NCBI GenBank assembly: GCA_022605405.1
Contig: JABYQQ010000015.1
Location: forward strand, 434,001 to 498,000
Origin: Earliella scabrosa
Taxonomy: Eukaryota; Basidiomycota; Agaricomycetes; Polyporales; Polyporaceae
Reading direction: 5' to 3'
Length of the DNA: 64,000 bases
In this document: piece by piece, positions 1-12,320 of the stretch
Layout: each line of letters opens with the position of its first letter
Position numbering within the stretch: the first letter of the stretch is position 1
Notes under the pieces: generated by a model
The model's database searches: none
The model's input: the letters and a program-made list of their open reading frames with translations, nothing else
Told to the model about the DNA's origin: nothing
Program-made: the position numbers and the translations under genes

Positions 1-1218
1 CTTCTGGCCAGGAGATGGTCTGAATGTCATGCTAGCGGGGACCATTAGAACAGAGACGTGAAAAGCAAAGTGCGCGTGAGGGAGTACGTACATCTGGTAT
101 GTGGAGTAAGTGGGTGTAGAACCGATACATATCCATGAGCCGCATCATGCTGAGCACGTACGAGACGAGTTGCCAGATGAAGAACGTGGAGAACAGCATG
201 AAGAATAGGAAAGTGAATCCAGAGAATCTAGGAAGACGATCAGTACGCCCATGTCAGTCGGTTTGTGGCACTGGGATCATGTTCACGCCGTGCTCAATCT
301 ACTCACCTGGAGACACATCTTGGCACGACAACTTCTGATAGTCGTGTGATCCCTTCGGGTCGTATACGGGAGTAATCGACACACCCAAGGAGGAACGTCG
401 AGAAGCCTATCACGAACCCGACTGTTCTATGCAAATATCAGTACATTGCGAGCGACCAACAGAATGAGCATCACGGACAGGAGGTTCAGCCCTCGGGATA
501 GTGCTATGCTGTATATTCCCTTCCCCTCATAGTAGTAGTACGCTTCTTGCAGGAATGCGTCGAGGTTATACACGTTGACCCAGTTCCATAGCGCACGCTC
601 GTGTTCATCTAAGCCGCGCATGTGCTTCGTCTGCGGCTCGTGTAGGGGTTCGGACTGCGGTGCAGGGTCCGGGTTTATCTCTGACGGACGAGGAGGTATT
701 GACACGGGCTTGTCCGCGGAGGTTGTAGGAAGGACAGGTTTGGGGGCAGATTGCCTACGAGATGAATACAATGGTTGTCTTCGGTCCTCCCGTTCCTTGC
801 CTTTCGCACTCTTTGTCGGCGGTGGTGAAGGCGGACGTCGCTGCGCAGGAGAAGAGGCCTCTATCATGAAGTCTTGGGGAACTTCATCGTCTGAAGACTC
901 CTCACCCTCCTTGGGATCGGCCTGGCGTATGTTGGGACGGAGGACATTCATCTCTGAAGCGTCCCCGCCCCACGCAACCTTGCGCTTGCCATGCGACTTG
1001 GATGTGGAGTGGTGCAGAGAGCCGCGGGGCGTATGGCCTGCCTCGAGATCGTGGTTCTCCTCGTCCTCCTCCTCGACTACGGATTGGTTGGCCTGCATGT
1101 AGCCCTGGTATGTACGGCCCATGGGGTTAAGCATGTTGAGAAATGGACGAGAACTGGTGCCGTCGGGGAAGATGGAGCGAGAGCCATGCATGGAACGCGA
1201 GCTAGAGTTGTGGGCCAT
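1..1218 (-). CDS. ATG9: Autophagy lipid scramblase Atg9, 5' part (gene runs off the window start)
   Basis: Atg9 is the transmembrane lipid scramblase of vesicles that seed autophagosome membranes. The start at 1218 gives a disordered, acidic/Ser/Pro-rich cytosolic N-terminus of about 200 residues. The conserved family core follows: ALWNWVNVYNLDAFLQEAYY, then GLNLLTVGFVIGF, LLGCVDYSRI, ITRLSEVVV, RCVSRFSGFT and MDMYRFYTHL, ending DIQTISW at the window edge. Three introns are needed to join these: 427-478 (donor GTCCGT), 228-306 and 32-91. Each restores the family sequence exactly, so the model is secure. The first two membrane segments fall in this part; the rest of the protein lies outside the window. 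It is divergent from the arrestin gene at 1662, with 443 bases between the two ATGs. Seen: motifs and splice sites. Known: family function. The only real uncertainty is the missing 3' end. Confidence 0.93.
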
Positions 1219-1661
1219 GGCTCATGGCCTGTGGAGAAAGACGAGGGCGAGGGCGGGGCTTGCGCGTCGAACAAAGCTCACTTTGGACGCGAGAGCCGAC
1301 GCGAGGCAGCGCTCTAGACGCCCGCGAGACGCGCGAGGGTGGTGCAGAGCTCGAAGTCAGTGATTGATGTCGCGCACAGCGCCCGGGCTTCGATTGAAAC
1401 GACACATGGAATGCAGCCGCGCGAATGCGGCGTCGTTCGCTGGTTCGCGCGCATTTCGCCCTCGCGCCGCGACGTCGAGTTCGAGCAGGCGCAATGGAGG
1501 CCGCAGCGGAATTGGTGGCGGGAGGGAGGCCATCTGGCCCTGTCAGTATACGGGCGCCTGCGGATAGCGGTGCATGATGTGCCTCACGCGAAGCCCTACT
1601 CTCGGTCTCGGGTGCTCGTTGCCTCTCCAGCTTTCTCCACCACTATCCTATACCCACCTCA
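1219..1661. promoter_or_regulatory. Shared divergent promoter region, ATG9 / arrestin gene
   Basis: 443 bases between two start codons on opposite strands. The left half is rich in CG and in GCGCG-type words. The right part, just before the arrestin start, is C/T-rich (around 1600-1660), as is common upstream of basidiomycete genes. No TATA box or recognised operator stands out. Short open frames here are shadows without family resemblance. Confidence 0.5.
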
Positions 1662-4600
1662 ATGTCCCAGCCCAAGTTGTACGTCCCTCCTCGCCCCGCG
1701 CTCTCTCGCTCGTGCTCACGGTGCTCGCAGAACGTTACGGCCTCCTCCTAATGTTGACTTCGTGCAAGGTCGGCGCGTCCTCCGAGAGAAGCACAGCGGC
1801 GCGTATTCACATCCTATCCTTTGCCACAGGCTATCCTGGAATCCCTCCTGGCGGGCAAGACCGCCCACAGGCTGCAGTGAAAGGCGTACGTGGCTGCTCT
1901 CTATCACGCTCCCGCTTGTTCTCAGCCGTCCTCCCAGGCCATCGAGGTGCGGGTAGGACAGCAGGGTGTGAAGGCAAAGTGGGTGCGCATCGAGCTCAGG
2001 AAGATAGAGACCCTCCCGGGCGGCGGTGTCGCCAACACTTTCTTCGACTTCGTCGGTGCGAGCCCCGTCAACCTATGGCAGTCTCCAAATGACGAGTACA
2101 GCACATTACACACCGTTGAGTCCTCGCTCCCATCTCTATCCCCCTCTCTGCTCAACTGCTTCATTGGACAGAATGACTTCCCTTTCTTCATTCGGATTCC
2201 GGAATCCATCCCTCCTACCATAGCTCTGGAGAAAGGAGGTGAGTACTCCTTCGATCCCGACATCTCCCTGCGCGTCTCGTCCCCTGCAATTTCACAAGTC
2301 CGGGATCACTTCGCTTCACTAGTCGATTGTCCGGACTCCGGGTCGTCTTGTTGTTGTGCGTCGCCGCTGACTCTCCCGTTATGCAGCTGGCATCAAGTAT
2401 GAGCTCATAGCGTCGGTCTGCGTGCAGGGCAAGAAGTGCGTTGCTATTCTCCCTAACACCCCGCCCCCCTCGGTACTGACACCACGCAGGGGCTTCCTTC
2501 GACGCGACAAGCCAACTATCACCGCGACCGCATCCCCCATCATCATTGATAAACACGAACTGCATTCGACATGGCCTATCTATTCCCAGCCTGAGACCCG
2601 AAGCCACTCCCAGGACGGTGTTACCCTCATCATTGAGCGTTCACACACGTGCTATGGCCCGGGAGACCGTGTGGTGGTGATGGCGACCGTCAAGTCTGAC
2701 ACCCTCCATACTGTCTTGCTTCGCGGGTTCGAATTCATGCTTCGCGAGACCACCATCTTCCGTGCGGCGCCACATACACAAGGAAAGAAGGGCAGTCCGC
2801 AAGTGAAGGTGTCCAGTATCCACGAGCAGAAGGTCCCTGTCAACGCGACGTTGTACGGCGGGACACAGCACAAGGCGGAGCTGAGCGTGATGGTCCCACC
2901 ACACCACACCTCAGCGACAATCAATGCTGCGCGCCATATTGACATCAACTATGTCCTCACCGTCAAGGCTCTCTTGAACACAGGTCAACCTGTCATTATG
3001 GATCTGCCAGTGATGATATCCAACTGGCCAAGGTCGGTACCGTCGGTACCATTTTCGAGTCATTGGCTAACTGTGATCCCTATAGAGCGGTGTCCGTCGA
3101 AGCTATGAGGTACGTTACTCGAGATAATACACCGTTGCAATTGCTCATTGCATCTCCAGGCGAATTGGACATGCCTTCAATGTCTCTCTCCCCGGCCAGA
3201 CAGGTAGTGCACACGGTGCACAGTCGCCCCCTGCGAGCCAAACCGGCTTTGCCCCTTCATTGATGGGCAAGCCGGCCGCGACTGCGTCCTCACCTTCGCA
3301 CAGCTATAGTAACTCGATCGAGAAGAAGTCATCTACATCCGATATCCGCTCACCCGCAAAGGGTGGGCTCGGCGCGTACAACACGGTTCCTGCAAGCTCA
3401 GATCGGAACGTCCGCGACAACTTCGGTCTCGCGGGCGAGTTTGGCGAGAAGAAGAGCGTCGACGTGCCTCGGTCGTATGCTGCGCAGACCGTCGGCGCGA
3501 CGAACTACGCAGGCGGATCGGGCTCACGAGCGCGCGCAGGCAGTGGTGCGTCGTCATACGACAACCATGGTGCGGTTCCTGCGGCTCGTCCTCGCTCGAG
3601 CAACGGCCGTGTGACGAATCCCTCGCAACGACTGACGATCGTCAACGCGAGCGAAGAGGAGATGAAGGAGCATATGGAGGCCGAAGCCGAGCGCGCGCGG
3701 AGACAACCCTCCACGATTCTGGAGAGTCCGATCTCAATGACGCCGCCTCCGGGTTCCAAGCCTAGTGCCCCCTCCGGACTTGCGTCCAAGAATTCTTCGT
3801 CGGGACTGAACGCAGGCTGGCTAAGTGCCGAACAAGAGAAGGAGCTGCTATACAATCGCGCAGTCGCGAAGGTCAAGCAAGTGCAGGGACGTGCAGCTAG
3901 TCCCACGATCGACGTAAGCATGCCTCACCCGCGTTCGTGTGCCTGCATCTGACCGCCTCCTACCCTATCGCAGAACGTATCACTGAATGGTCACAGTGAC
4001 ACGAACTCGATCAAGAGCCCAACGCCCGTCGCTCCTAGCAGCGCGGCAAGTAGCAAGCCACAGACGAAATGGCCAACGGCTGAGGAAGAGAAGGCCCGAC
4101 TATTCCAGCAAGCGCAAGCTGCTGTCGCTCGTGCTCGAGGAGCCGACACCCCCGCAGCCGGAGGCTCGTCTTCCGCTGCTGGCGGCAGTGGCAGCAGCAG
4201 TACGAGGTCACCGAGCATGTCTGCTGGCGCTACGCTCTACTCCGAGGCAATGTCTGCCATCAACAAGCCGGCCACCTCCCCTGCTCCGGCCACCTCACCA
4301 GCCGCGCCTACTAGCGCGACGAGCCCCGTCGCTCGCCAACCGTCGTCCTCAGCCTCGCCGAAGAGTCCGCCCTCTGCGGCGGACGAGAAGGCGATGCTGC
4401 AACGCTACTACGAAGCAAAGAATGCCGTTTTCCAAACCCAATCCGCACACTACGGCCGAGTGCCTGGCAATGCTGGGCCGGTCCCATACGACGCTCTTTA
4501 CCCGAACCAACAACCGACCAGTCCCACTCCTTCGATTCCCTACCCTTCGTCTGCTGTCGCGTCCCCCCCACCCGCCGACCAGCCCCCGCCGTTCCCGGCG

Positions 4601-5596
4601 GCTGGCGCTTCACAACACCCCATTCTGTCTGAGAAGGAGAGGCTCAAGCGGCACTTTGAGGCGCAAGACGCCGCTGCCATGCAGCAGCAGCAACAGCCTT
4701 GGCAGCCCACACCTCCACCCCACGCATATCCCGCCTCGCCAGTTGCGAACGATTCTGCGCGGTATAGCTCGCCACCCCCACCTCCACCTTCCGGTGCCCC
4801 TCCACCGTTCGGCTCACCTCAGTCTACGCCGCTGTCGGCATACGAAGAGAAGGAGATGCTCCGGAGGCGATACGACCAACAAGATGCCGGTGCGATCATG
4901 TCTCCCGGGGTAACACCCACACCCCCGCCCCGCTCGTCGCAGTTCGTCAACGGCGGGAGCGGTCGCGGCCGACCGCCTCCCACCCCTCCCATCTCGCCAC
5001 ACGCGCCCGGAACTCCAGTCAGCGGCCGTCCGCTGACCGCAGCAGAGGAGAAGGCCCGCCTGAAGGCGATGTACGAGGCCGAAGACCGAGGGTCTTCGCG
5101 CCCCGCACCCATGCCAATGCCACTGCCCCAACAGTCGCCTTACCCCTCACCCCCGCCCTCGAACGGGTACCACGACTACCACGACGGTGCGTCGCGGACG
5201 ACACCGTCGCCCAGGACCCCGCCGCCCCCACCGCCGCTCGCGCCCAAGCCCCCGCGCGAGTACATCGAGGAGACGCGGGCGGTGGACAAGCGCACGACTG
5301 CCCGTCTGCAGGCGATCGACGCCAAGGGGCTCGCGGCGGACCCGGACCTTGCGTCGCTCGCGTCGAGCACGGAGGACCTCGTCGAGGCGGACGCGCGCGA
5401 TCATACGTTTGGGCCTGGGGCGCTGTCTGCTGCTTCTGCTTCTGCCTCTGGATCGGGGTCGGGGTCGATGACGCCTGGGCGGGCGCAGTCGCCTGTTGTT
5501 GCGATGGGCTCAGGTTCGGGTTCGGGGTCGAGTTCAGGCGTACCATTGGCGGTACCTCCTCCGCCCCCTCTCCCGTACAAGCCCCAGCTCGAGTGA
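1662..5596 (+). CDS. Arrestin-domain (alpha-arrestin-like) protein with long repetitive disordered tail
   Basis: Predicted cytosolic trafficking adaptor. Alpha-arrestins typically link ubiquitin ligases to membrane cargo. The start at 1662 (MSQPKL) is joined by an intron after TT|GTACGT to TLRPPPNVDFVQ. The arrestin N-lobe follows (VRVGQQGVKAKWVRIELRKI, DFPFFIRIPESIPPT, YELIASV), then the C-lobe (FLRRDKPTI, YGPGDRVVVMATVKSD, LRGFEFMLRET, HIDINYVLTVKALL). From about 3,260 the protein is Ser/Pro/Ala-rich and disordered. This tail carries six copies of a motif of the type (A/S)xEEKxxLxxxYxAxxA between about 3,820 and 5,090. Just before the stop is a conserved-looking proline stretch (PPPPPLPYKPQLE). 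No PPxY ubiquitin-ligase motif was seen, which is odd for a classical alpha-arrestin. At least eight introns are inferred. The family call is strong; cargo and partner are unknown. Confidence 0.87.
3815..5092 (+). repeat. Six-copy protein repeat in the arrestin tail
   Basis: In-frame copies, in order: GWLSAEQEKELLYNRAVAKV (about 3,817), PTAEEEKARLFQQAQAAVAR (about 4,076), SAADEKAMLQRYYEAKNAVF (about 4,373), LSEKERLKRHFEAQDAAAM (about 4,625), SAYEEKEMLRRRYDQQDAGA (about 4,837) and TAAEEKARLKAMYEAEDR (about 5,035). They are separated by Pro/Ser-rich linkers of 60-90 residues. The spacing of Leu, Tyr/Phe and Ala suggests short amphipathic helices. A weaker copy (SEEEMKEHMEAEAERARR) may sit near 3,650. 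The repeats are diverged at DNA level, so they are old and kept by selection rather than a recent expansion. Confidence 0.8.
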
Positions 5597-6873
5597 GCAC
5601 GCATTCTCCAGATGCAACGAAAACGGGGACGCCCCCCTCCTCTCTTCTCTCCGAGGTCCAGGATCCCCTCGCGCGATTGGGACATAAGCTACTCTACTTA
5701 CCCCATGGACGGTCGTTACCTCCCCGCAGTATTAGTATCTAGTACGTCTCTATCCTCTATCCTCCCGTGCTGCTACGCTTGGGTACCCGCTTTGCATGTA
5801 GCCTCTCCCCCCCCGATCCTTAACCGTATTTCCTCCCGAGTGCGCCTCTCGCCTTCACTTGCAGCGCTTACATTCAACCTTCATTCAACCTTCTTGTACA
5901 TACATAGACACTGCATCTCCGTTTCTCCCGTCGCCCAGAGCCGCGCCTGCGATCGTTGTGTTTTTTTACTGCCTATACACACCATCTTTTGTGTTTTTAT
6001 GTATCTTCCGTTGTTCTTGTACGTACCTACTTTTCCACCTTCTCTTTCTCCCTCGCACTCGGGAACACTCATTTTCTCGCTGTCCCGTCCTAGTCCCCCG
6101 TCCTCGCCGTATCAGGATCTCCCGACTATCGATACACAATACTCACTCTCTACACTCTCGCTGTTCCTCCAAGTAGCACGGAATCCGCGCGGCCGGCCGG
6201 TCGTCGCACTTGCTCTCGATGTGGGATTACACATTATATCGCTACAAATACATCTCTAATCGTTTCCTGCTGCTACTACTGCTACCTTTTCGTCCCCTCG
6301 CACGCGTGTGTGCGCCCAAGAAGGGGCCATACATACCCCTCATCCGCCCACGCGCCGCCCGCCCTCCTCGGCGCACAGGGGAATGGGGAAAGAACCGGAC
6401 AGCGCACGCGCATGGCATGGGCCACCAGCCCCAAGGTGAGATTCGGTCAAAGAGTGAGAGACGGAAGAGCCGGATGCGGATAGCGGGAGCAGTCATAGAG
6501 ACCGACCACATTGCGCTGTGCCGGGATGGCCGGGAGGACTACAAGATGATGGGAGACGGGAGATAGGAGGCGGGAGGTGGGAGAGAGAGATGAGACAGAC
6601 AGACGGACGGAGTCGACGGGGTCAAGATACAAGTCGCGAGTCGCGGGTCGCACTGGTCACGATCTGTCGGGAACTCGGAACCTCGTATGTTACAACACAG
6701 CGCTTGCACACACCTCCACACGTGCGCACGAGAGAGAGAGAACGAAAGCAGGACGGGGACCGTGACGGAATGGAGGCATACATAGCGCACAGGCAAGAGG
6801 CAGGCGAGATACGAGGGGAGAGAGGGAGGGAGAACAGCGAATTGAAAGCAACAACAGCGGAGCGAACAGGCGC
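5597..6873. other. 1.3-kb convergent intergenic region, pyrimidine-rich then purine-rich
   Basis: It lies between the stop codons of the arrestin gene (+) and the HSF gene (-). It probably holds both 3' UTRs. About 5,720-6,310 is markedly C/T-rich on the + strand (many TCTC, CCTCC and TTTT runs). About 6,430-6,860 is markedly G/A-rich (GAGAGAGAG, GACAGACAGACGG). No open frame in either half resembles a protein family, and no tRNA or hairpin array was recognised. Confidence 0.6.
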
Positions 6874-9184
6874 TCAACGCTTGCGCTTCATCTTCTTGCC
6901 CGTCCCGCCCCCGGCGCCCCCGCCACCACCACCGCCGTCCAGGGAGACAGACATGGGCAAATCCAGATCGACCGCATCCGACTTGCGCTTCTGGTGCGTC
7001 GTAGCCACTTTCGGGCTCCTTGCGACCCCAACCCCAACCCCGGGCGCCGCGTCCACACCGCTCGCCTCGTCCAGAAACGCAGTGAGCTGCTCCGTGCTCG
7101 CGTCCTCGATCGCCGTCCCGTCGATCCGCGCGCTGTGGTCATAGTGGTCCGTGATGTCCGGGTAGTCCAAGCCCCCAAGGCCCGCGCCGGCCATGCCGTC
7201 CGCGCCGCCCGCCGCGGACCCGTCCCCGATCTGGCTGAGGAGCGAGTCGAGGAGGTAGTCCGGCTGCGACATGTCTGCGCCGTGCGGGTCCAGGCTGTGC
7301 AGCCCTTGGCTGAACGAGTCCGGGGGGAGAGCGTTCGCGAACCCGTTGACGGCGTGTGGGCCGTTCATGCCGGGATGGACGGGGGTGGGAGCGGGAAGGG
7401 CGTCCTCGGGTGTGGGCACGATGGACGTTGGGTCGATGCCGAGGTTCTGGATGAGAGAGTTGATGGAGGTTTGGAGCATGTCCATGTCCGCGTCGATCTC
7501 TGAGGCGTCCCGATACGACTTCTGTAACCGGTTCGACTCGTCCATGAGAAGGTGGAGCGGTGCATTCTCGTCATGGACAGGAGCGAGCAATGGAGGAGAG
7601 ACGGATGAAGAGGTCGAGGGCGGCGGCGGACTGAACCAGCGCGAGTAGTCGGGCGGGCTGGGCTCGTATGCTGCGACCGCTGTGTGGTTCGGGATTGCCG
7701 CAGCGGGATCAACAGGGTTAGAGATATTCGGATGGATGGGCTGCTGGTTCGCAAACGCTTGCACGATCTTCTGGAACTGACCGGGAGAACTCATCATGTG
7801 CTGAATCGCGGCTTGCCACATTACGTCAACATTGTTCGTAGTAGCGGGTGTGGATACAGTCGACGGTGGCTGAGTGGATGCAGGTGTTGTTCCATTGGTC
7901 AGACGCGGAGTCGACGTCGCGCTGTTGGTCCTCGAGAGAACTTGCGATGGTAATAATGGGGGTGTCTTGCTCACATCAGGTGGAGCTTCCGAGGTCGGAG
8001 AGAAAGGCCCAGTGTGTGACATGGTGTCTGCAATAGATGGAGAGGATATGGTTGCTGGCGTCTCGATGGTGGCATACCGATCTTCGAAGGGGTGTGGGCG
8101 GCTAACATGAAAATGTGTACTAGGAAGACAAGGATCGCTACACACCTGCAGAAAACGGAGTCTGACTGCGCCCATTCTGTTTGGAATCCGCCTCATGGTC
8201 CTCGACCTCGACAATATCGACTTGCTTGCCCTTGGCTCGACCGTCACCAATCATGAGCCTGTGCCGGATGCGAGGGGTAACCTGTGGCGGGGTGTGTGAG
8301 CCATCGGGAGAATGTGAGCCACTGTCGGTGTGGCCAAAGACACCGGCAAGGAACTTGAGGATACGGTTTATGGTGTCCTGGTGCTTGGCGTGGCGCTGTC
8401 GAGCGGCGACGGCTTCCTTCCAGAGGGCGTCGTTGGACTGCTTGAGGGCACTGAGGTCGGCCGAGATGGCTTGCTGGTGGCGCTTGATGGCAGCGACGCC
8501 GTTGACGATGGAGTTGATGTCCATGAGGTGGCCCTGGGAGACGTTTGTGAGGGGATTGGTCGCGGTGGCGGGATCGTGCATGTCGATTGCGGGGTCTTCG
8601 TTCTGGCCGTGTGTGGGCTGCTTCTTGCGCTGGATGAGGCAGAGGAGGTCTGGCTGGCCGCGGTGGAAGTTGGCGTGTTCGAAGTGCCATGGTTCGGTAT
8701 CAGTGTCGCTCTTCAGGACGCCTTGCTGCAGATGAGGAATTTTGTGAAACCCGTACATGTTCAGCTGCCGCACAAAGGACGCGAACTTCTGGTGCTTGAA
8801 CCAGCGTCCGAGGACTTCGCGAGCAAACTTTTCATGGTTGAGGACTGCAGGCGGGGGACGTAGGTGGGGGATGGAAGACGACGGGGCGGGGACGGGGAGA
8901 TGAGCGGGAGGGAGGAGGGAAAAAGGGAGAGAGACTCACCATAAAATGAGTCGCCATTGTCGGACCACTTGATGAGTTCCTCGTTCGCAGGGTCATTGAC
9001 GATTCTGCGACGGAATGGGGGCTAGAACTCAGCGGGCCGAAGAGGATGGAAGGACATGGAAGGCGACGGACTCGTAGAGCTTCTGGAGAAAGGGAGGCAC
9101 GACCTGGCGTGCGGCCCTGGACAGATGGGAAGACTCGCCGCGGGGCGCGGGGCGGGCGAGCGCGACCTGGGTGTCGAGCGACAT
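6874..9184 (-). CDS. Heat shock factor-type transcription factor (HSF paralogue A)
   Basis: A nuclear trimeric activator with an HSF winged-helix DNA-binding domain. The start at 9184 gives MSLDTQVAL, then VPPFLQKLYE. Two introns lead through IVNDPANEELIKWSDNGDSF and VLNHEKFAREVLGRWFKHQK to the recognition helix region FASFVRQLNMYGFHKIPH. The HR-A/B coiled-coil follows (INSIVNGVAAIKRHQQAI, ALKQSNDALWKEAVAARQRH, INRILKFLAGVFG). A third intron lies after SQTPFSAG. The C-terminal half is Ser/Pro/Ala-rich with a second coil (RLQKSYRDASEIDADMDMLQ), acidic activation-like stretches and a basic end (GKKMKRKR). The whole is about 680 residues. The gene at 42,198 is a paralogue with the same domain order and the same three intron positions. 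The family is certain; which copy is the essential stress HSF cannot be told from sequence. Confidence 0.92.
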
Positions 9185-9458
9185 GGCGGTCGGGGTCGGT
9201 GCAGCGGGTGTGCGCGTGCAGCGCTGGGCGGGCGGGACGAGGATCGAGTTAAATCGGACGCGGCCCAGACGAGCGCAGAGATGCCCGATAGCGTCCACGC
9301 ACTCTATGACGCAAGCCATTCGCTAACCCACGCTCGAGCCCTCGCACTGCCACAGGCGCCCATCCGCACGCGTGGTTTTTGACCGAGTCTGACGCAGAGC
9401 AGGACATCACCCTCTGCAGGAATAACTATGTAACTATGTACACGACGTCGGCCCCGAC

Positions 9459-12112
9459 CTAGCCCGCTGCCTCCTGCAGCCCAAAGATCTGCCACAGCAG
9501 CCGCACCTGCCCAAACGGCCGCTCGCTGCCCAACAGCGTCGCCGCCGCCTCGTACTTGTTCTCCGCCTTCTTCACCTCCTCGCATATCCCCTCGTACGTC
9601 TGCGCGACCCGCTCCAGCGCCGCCTGGTGCACCCGCGCGTGCAGACTCTGCACCGTCAGCGACGACAGCCGCGCCGAGTGCACGACGCCCTCGCCAGACA
9701 GCCACTCCGAGAATCGGTGCAACGCCCCCTGTAGTGCCGCGGGCTCGGCCGCTGGGACGTGCGACAGAGGCTCCTATCCTCGCATGGATCAATATCGCCA
9801 CACCGCGCTTAGCATACCGTCACTCACATGTGGCCGCCGCGTCTCGCATGCTTGCGCAATATCGGCCAGTCCGGCATCCACCAGCACGTCCTTGTACTGC
9901 AGCGCGTGGTCGGTCAGGCACTCCGCTTGGCCACGGGATAAACGCAAAGACGGCGACACTCACATGCTCCTCGATGAGCTGCAACACTTTAGCCTCCACC
10001 AGGCCCTCCACGACGCCCCGCTTCTCGACCGTGAACGTGTACGGCTCGAGCACGCTCTGCAGGTACGACAGCGTGTTGAGCACGAACACCGCCTTGTCCC
10101 ACGTCGGTCGCAGCTTCTTCTTCTCTTCCGCCCCGGTAAGACACATCTCGATCGCGGGGTCGACCATTTTGTCGAGGATGTCACGGAAGCCGGCTTGCAG
10201 CTCTTCCTCCTCTTCGTTGCCCAGCAGCGAGGACTCGTAGACCACCATCATCTCCCGGAGCACTTGGGCGTGGTCCAGGATGATCAGTGGAGGGGATACG
10301 CCAGTGTCGTCGAGATCCTATGAAGTAGTCGAACAGTCAGACTACTGTAGCGGATGGCTAGATACGAATGACTTACCAATGGTACACGCAGAAGCGACCT
10401 GCCCTGTGTCTCAATAGCACCATAGAACAGCGAATACGCAAGGTCCGTCAGCCTGCCGAAAAAACGCATCAGCATCCACACCCGCAATCCAAACAACCCT
10501 CCGCACTCACTCTTCCAGCGTCTTCGACAGCAACGCCTCCTTCCCGATCGTCCGCTGCATCGTCAGCATATAAAACCCAAGCAAGTTCGCGATCTTGTAC
10601 GCCGTGATGCCGCTCTCCTGGGACCGCACCGTCTGCTGCACGCGCACCCTCAGCGGCCCGCACAAGCCCTTCACCGCCGCGTCCATCAGCTCGCCCATCC
10701 ACCCCTCCTCCTCGGTCGCGCCAAACTGCCGCACGGCGCCCACCATCCGCCGCGCGCCGCGCACTCCGAACAGGCTCTCCAGGAACTCGCGCTCCGCCGC
10801 GATCGCCTGGTGCACCCACGCGAGCATGTCCCCCACGTACCGCAGCGGGTCGTGCGCGTGCAGCTCGATCGGCCGCGGCAGCCCCCCGGGCCCGCCCCGC
10901 GTCAGCGCGTCCATGAACGCCGCGAGGAGGGTTGCCTGCCGGGTCTGCGATAGGTACTGCAGCGCTTCTCTGTGCACATACACACATCAGTATCAATACC
11001 CATGCACTTTTTTCAAACTCTGAATGGGAGGAGAGAGGACGTACGTGAGGAGCTCGGGGCGCTGCCTGAGCCGCTTGACGGCCTCCTGCATCGCGGGCGG
11101 GACGTCGAGGCTCGCGTCGCGGCCCATCTGGCGGAACTCGAACGCGCAGTGGCGGAAGATCTTGTCGTACGCGTGCTCGAGGTGCGTCGCCGTCGCGGAG
11201 AGGATGTCGGACCCGGCCTTGGTGTCGCCCTCGTCCCCGGTCATGAGCACCCGGCAGTCGTCCCGGATCGCGGACGCTTTGTCCATCGCGGCGAAGAAGC
11301 GCGGGCCGACGGGCACGTCGCGCGACGCGATGGCGGCTTGTTCGTCGGCGGAGAGCGTGAAGCGCGAGAGGAAGAGCGCGATGATGGATTGCTTGACGGC
11401 CACGCCTTGCCTGTGTACAAACGTAGAGATGGATAGTGCCAGTCAGAACGGGAGAGTTGAGTTGCGAGTCGGAACGTACCGTTCTTCCCGGAGGGAGCCT
11501 GCACGGTCGAGCAGGGACTTGCACGCTTTGTTCGTTTCGTGCAGTTGTGTCTGCGCCTCGTCGCACCGTGCGCGCATGAGACCAATATGCTCCTGCAATG
11601 TATCTAATTGCTGCAAGTGCATACGTATTCGTCCTGAGTAGCCCAGTGTAAGTAGGGAATGTGGGACACACCTTGTCCACCTCCCCGAATGCCTTCAGAA
11701 ACTGTCTGCTGGACTCTGCAAGCTTGCTCTCCACGTCTCTCCTTAGGTTCTTCCTCGCCCTCGCCGCAATGTCCCCCGCAACACCCTCCTCCACTGCCGC
11801 TGCAGCGGCGACCATCCCCGCCGGTTTTACCCCAGATCCAGATCCAGCGTCGTACTCATCCTCCAGCTCCCCATCCACATCCCCGTCCGTCCTCACCTCC
11901 TTGCCCTTCCCTCCATATCCACCACCAGCAGAGGAAGAAGAAGTCGGGGGAGCATACAGCTCCGCTAGAGTGTCGAGTGCCTCGCGCGTCGCATCGTCGT
12001 CGAAGCTCGCGCCGAGGACCTTGTACAGGCGGAGCGAGATCGGGTTTGCGGGCTGCGGCGAGGAGAGGCCCGTGCTCGGGATGCGCGACGTCGAGGGCGA
12101 GATGGCGGTCAT
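9459..12112 (-). CDS. COG6: Conserved oligomeric Golgi complex subunit 6
   Basis: Cog6 is a subunit of the COG tether, which acts in retrograde vesicle traffic within the Golgi. The start at 12112 (MTAISPSTS) leads into the family signature NPISLRLYKVLGASFDDDAT, then REALDTLAELY. A low-complexity insert rich in Gly/Ser and Asp/Glu follows, then RARKNLRRDVESKLAESSRQ. After several introns come ALFLSRFTLSADEQAAI, AYDKIFRHCAFEFRQMGRD, RPIELHAHDPLRYVGDMLAW and ITAYKIANLLGFYMLTMQ. The C-terminus is YEAAATLLGSERPFGQVRLL then WQIFGLQ, which is diagnostic. About eight exons are inferred. The gene is head to head with COA1 (208 bases between starts). Nothing looks broken. Confidence 0.93.
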
Positions 12113-12320
12113 CCGGAGGTGTGCATGCACCGCGCGACCCCGCGCGCATCGGGTCTCGATTCCGAGCGCGTCTGCCGAGGCACCGCGCCTTCCCTTCCCC
12201 TTCACGTTGTTCCAACCGTACTTGCTCTAGTTGAAGTTGCTCAGGCTCGTCTCACGAATATCCTACCTACCCCGTCGCATACAGTTGGGCATACCTCGCT
12301 CGACGACACGCACGTCCTCC

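Noticed and set aside
575..1102. Long plus-strand open frame opposite ATG9
   Set aside because: It is antisense to the securely identified ATG9 first exon; GC-rich coding DNA often leaves the opposite strand open.
8330..8863. 177-codon plus-strand open frame opposite the HSF coil
   Set aside because: Antisense shadow of the HSF coding exon. The same kind of shadow occurs opposite HSF paralogue B.
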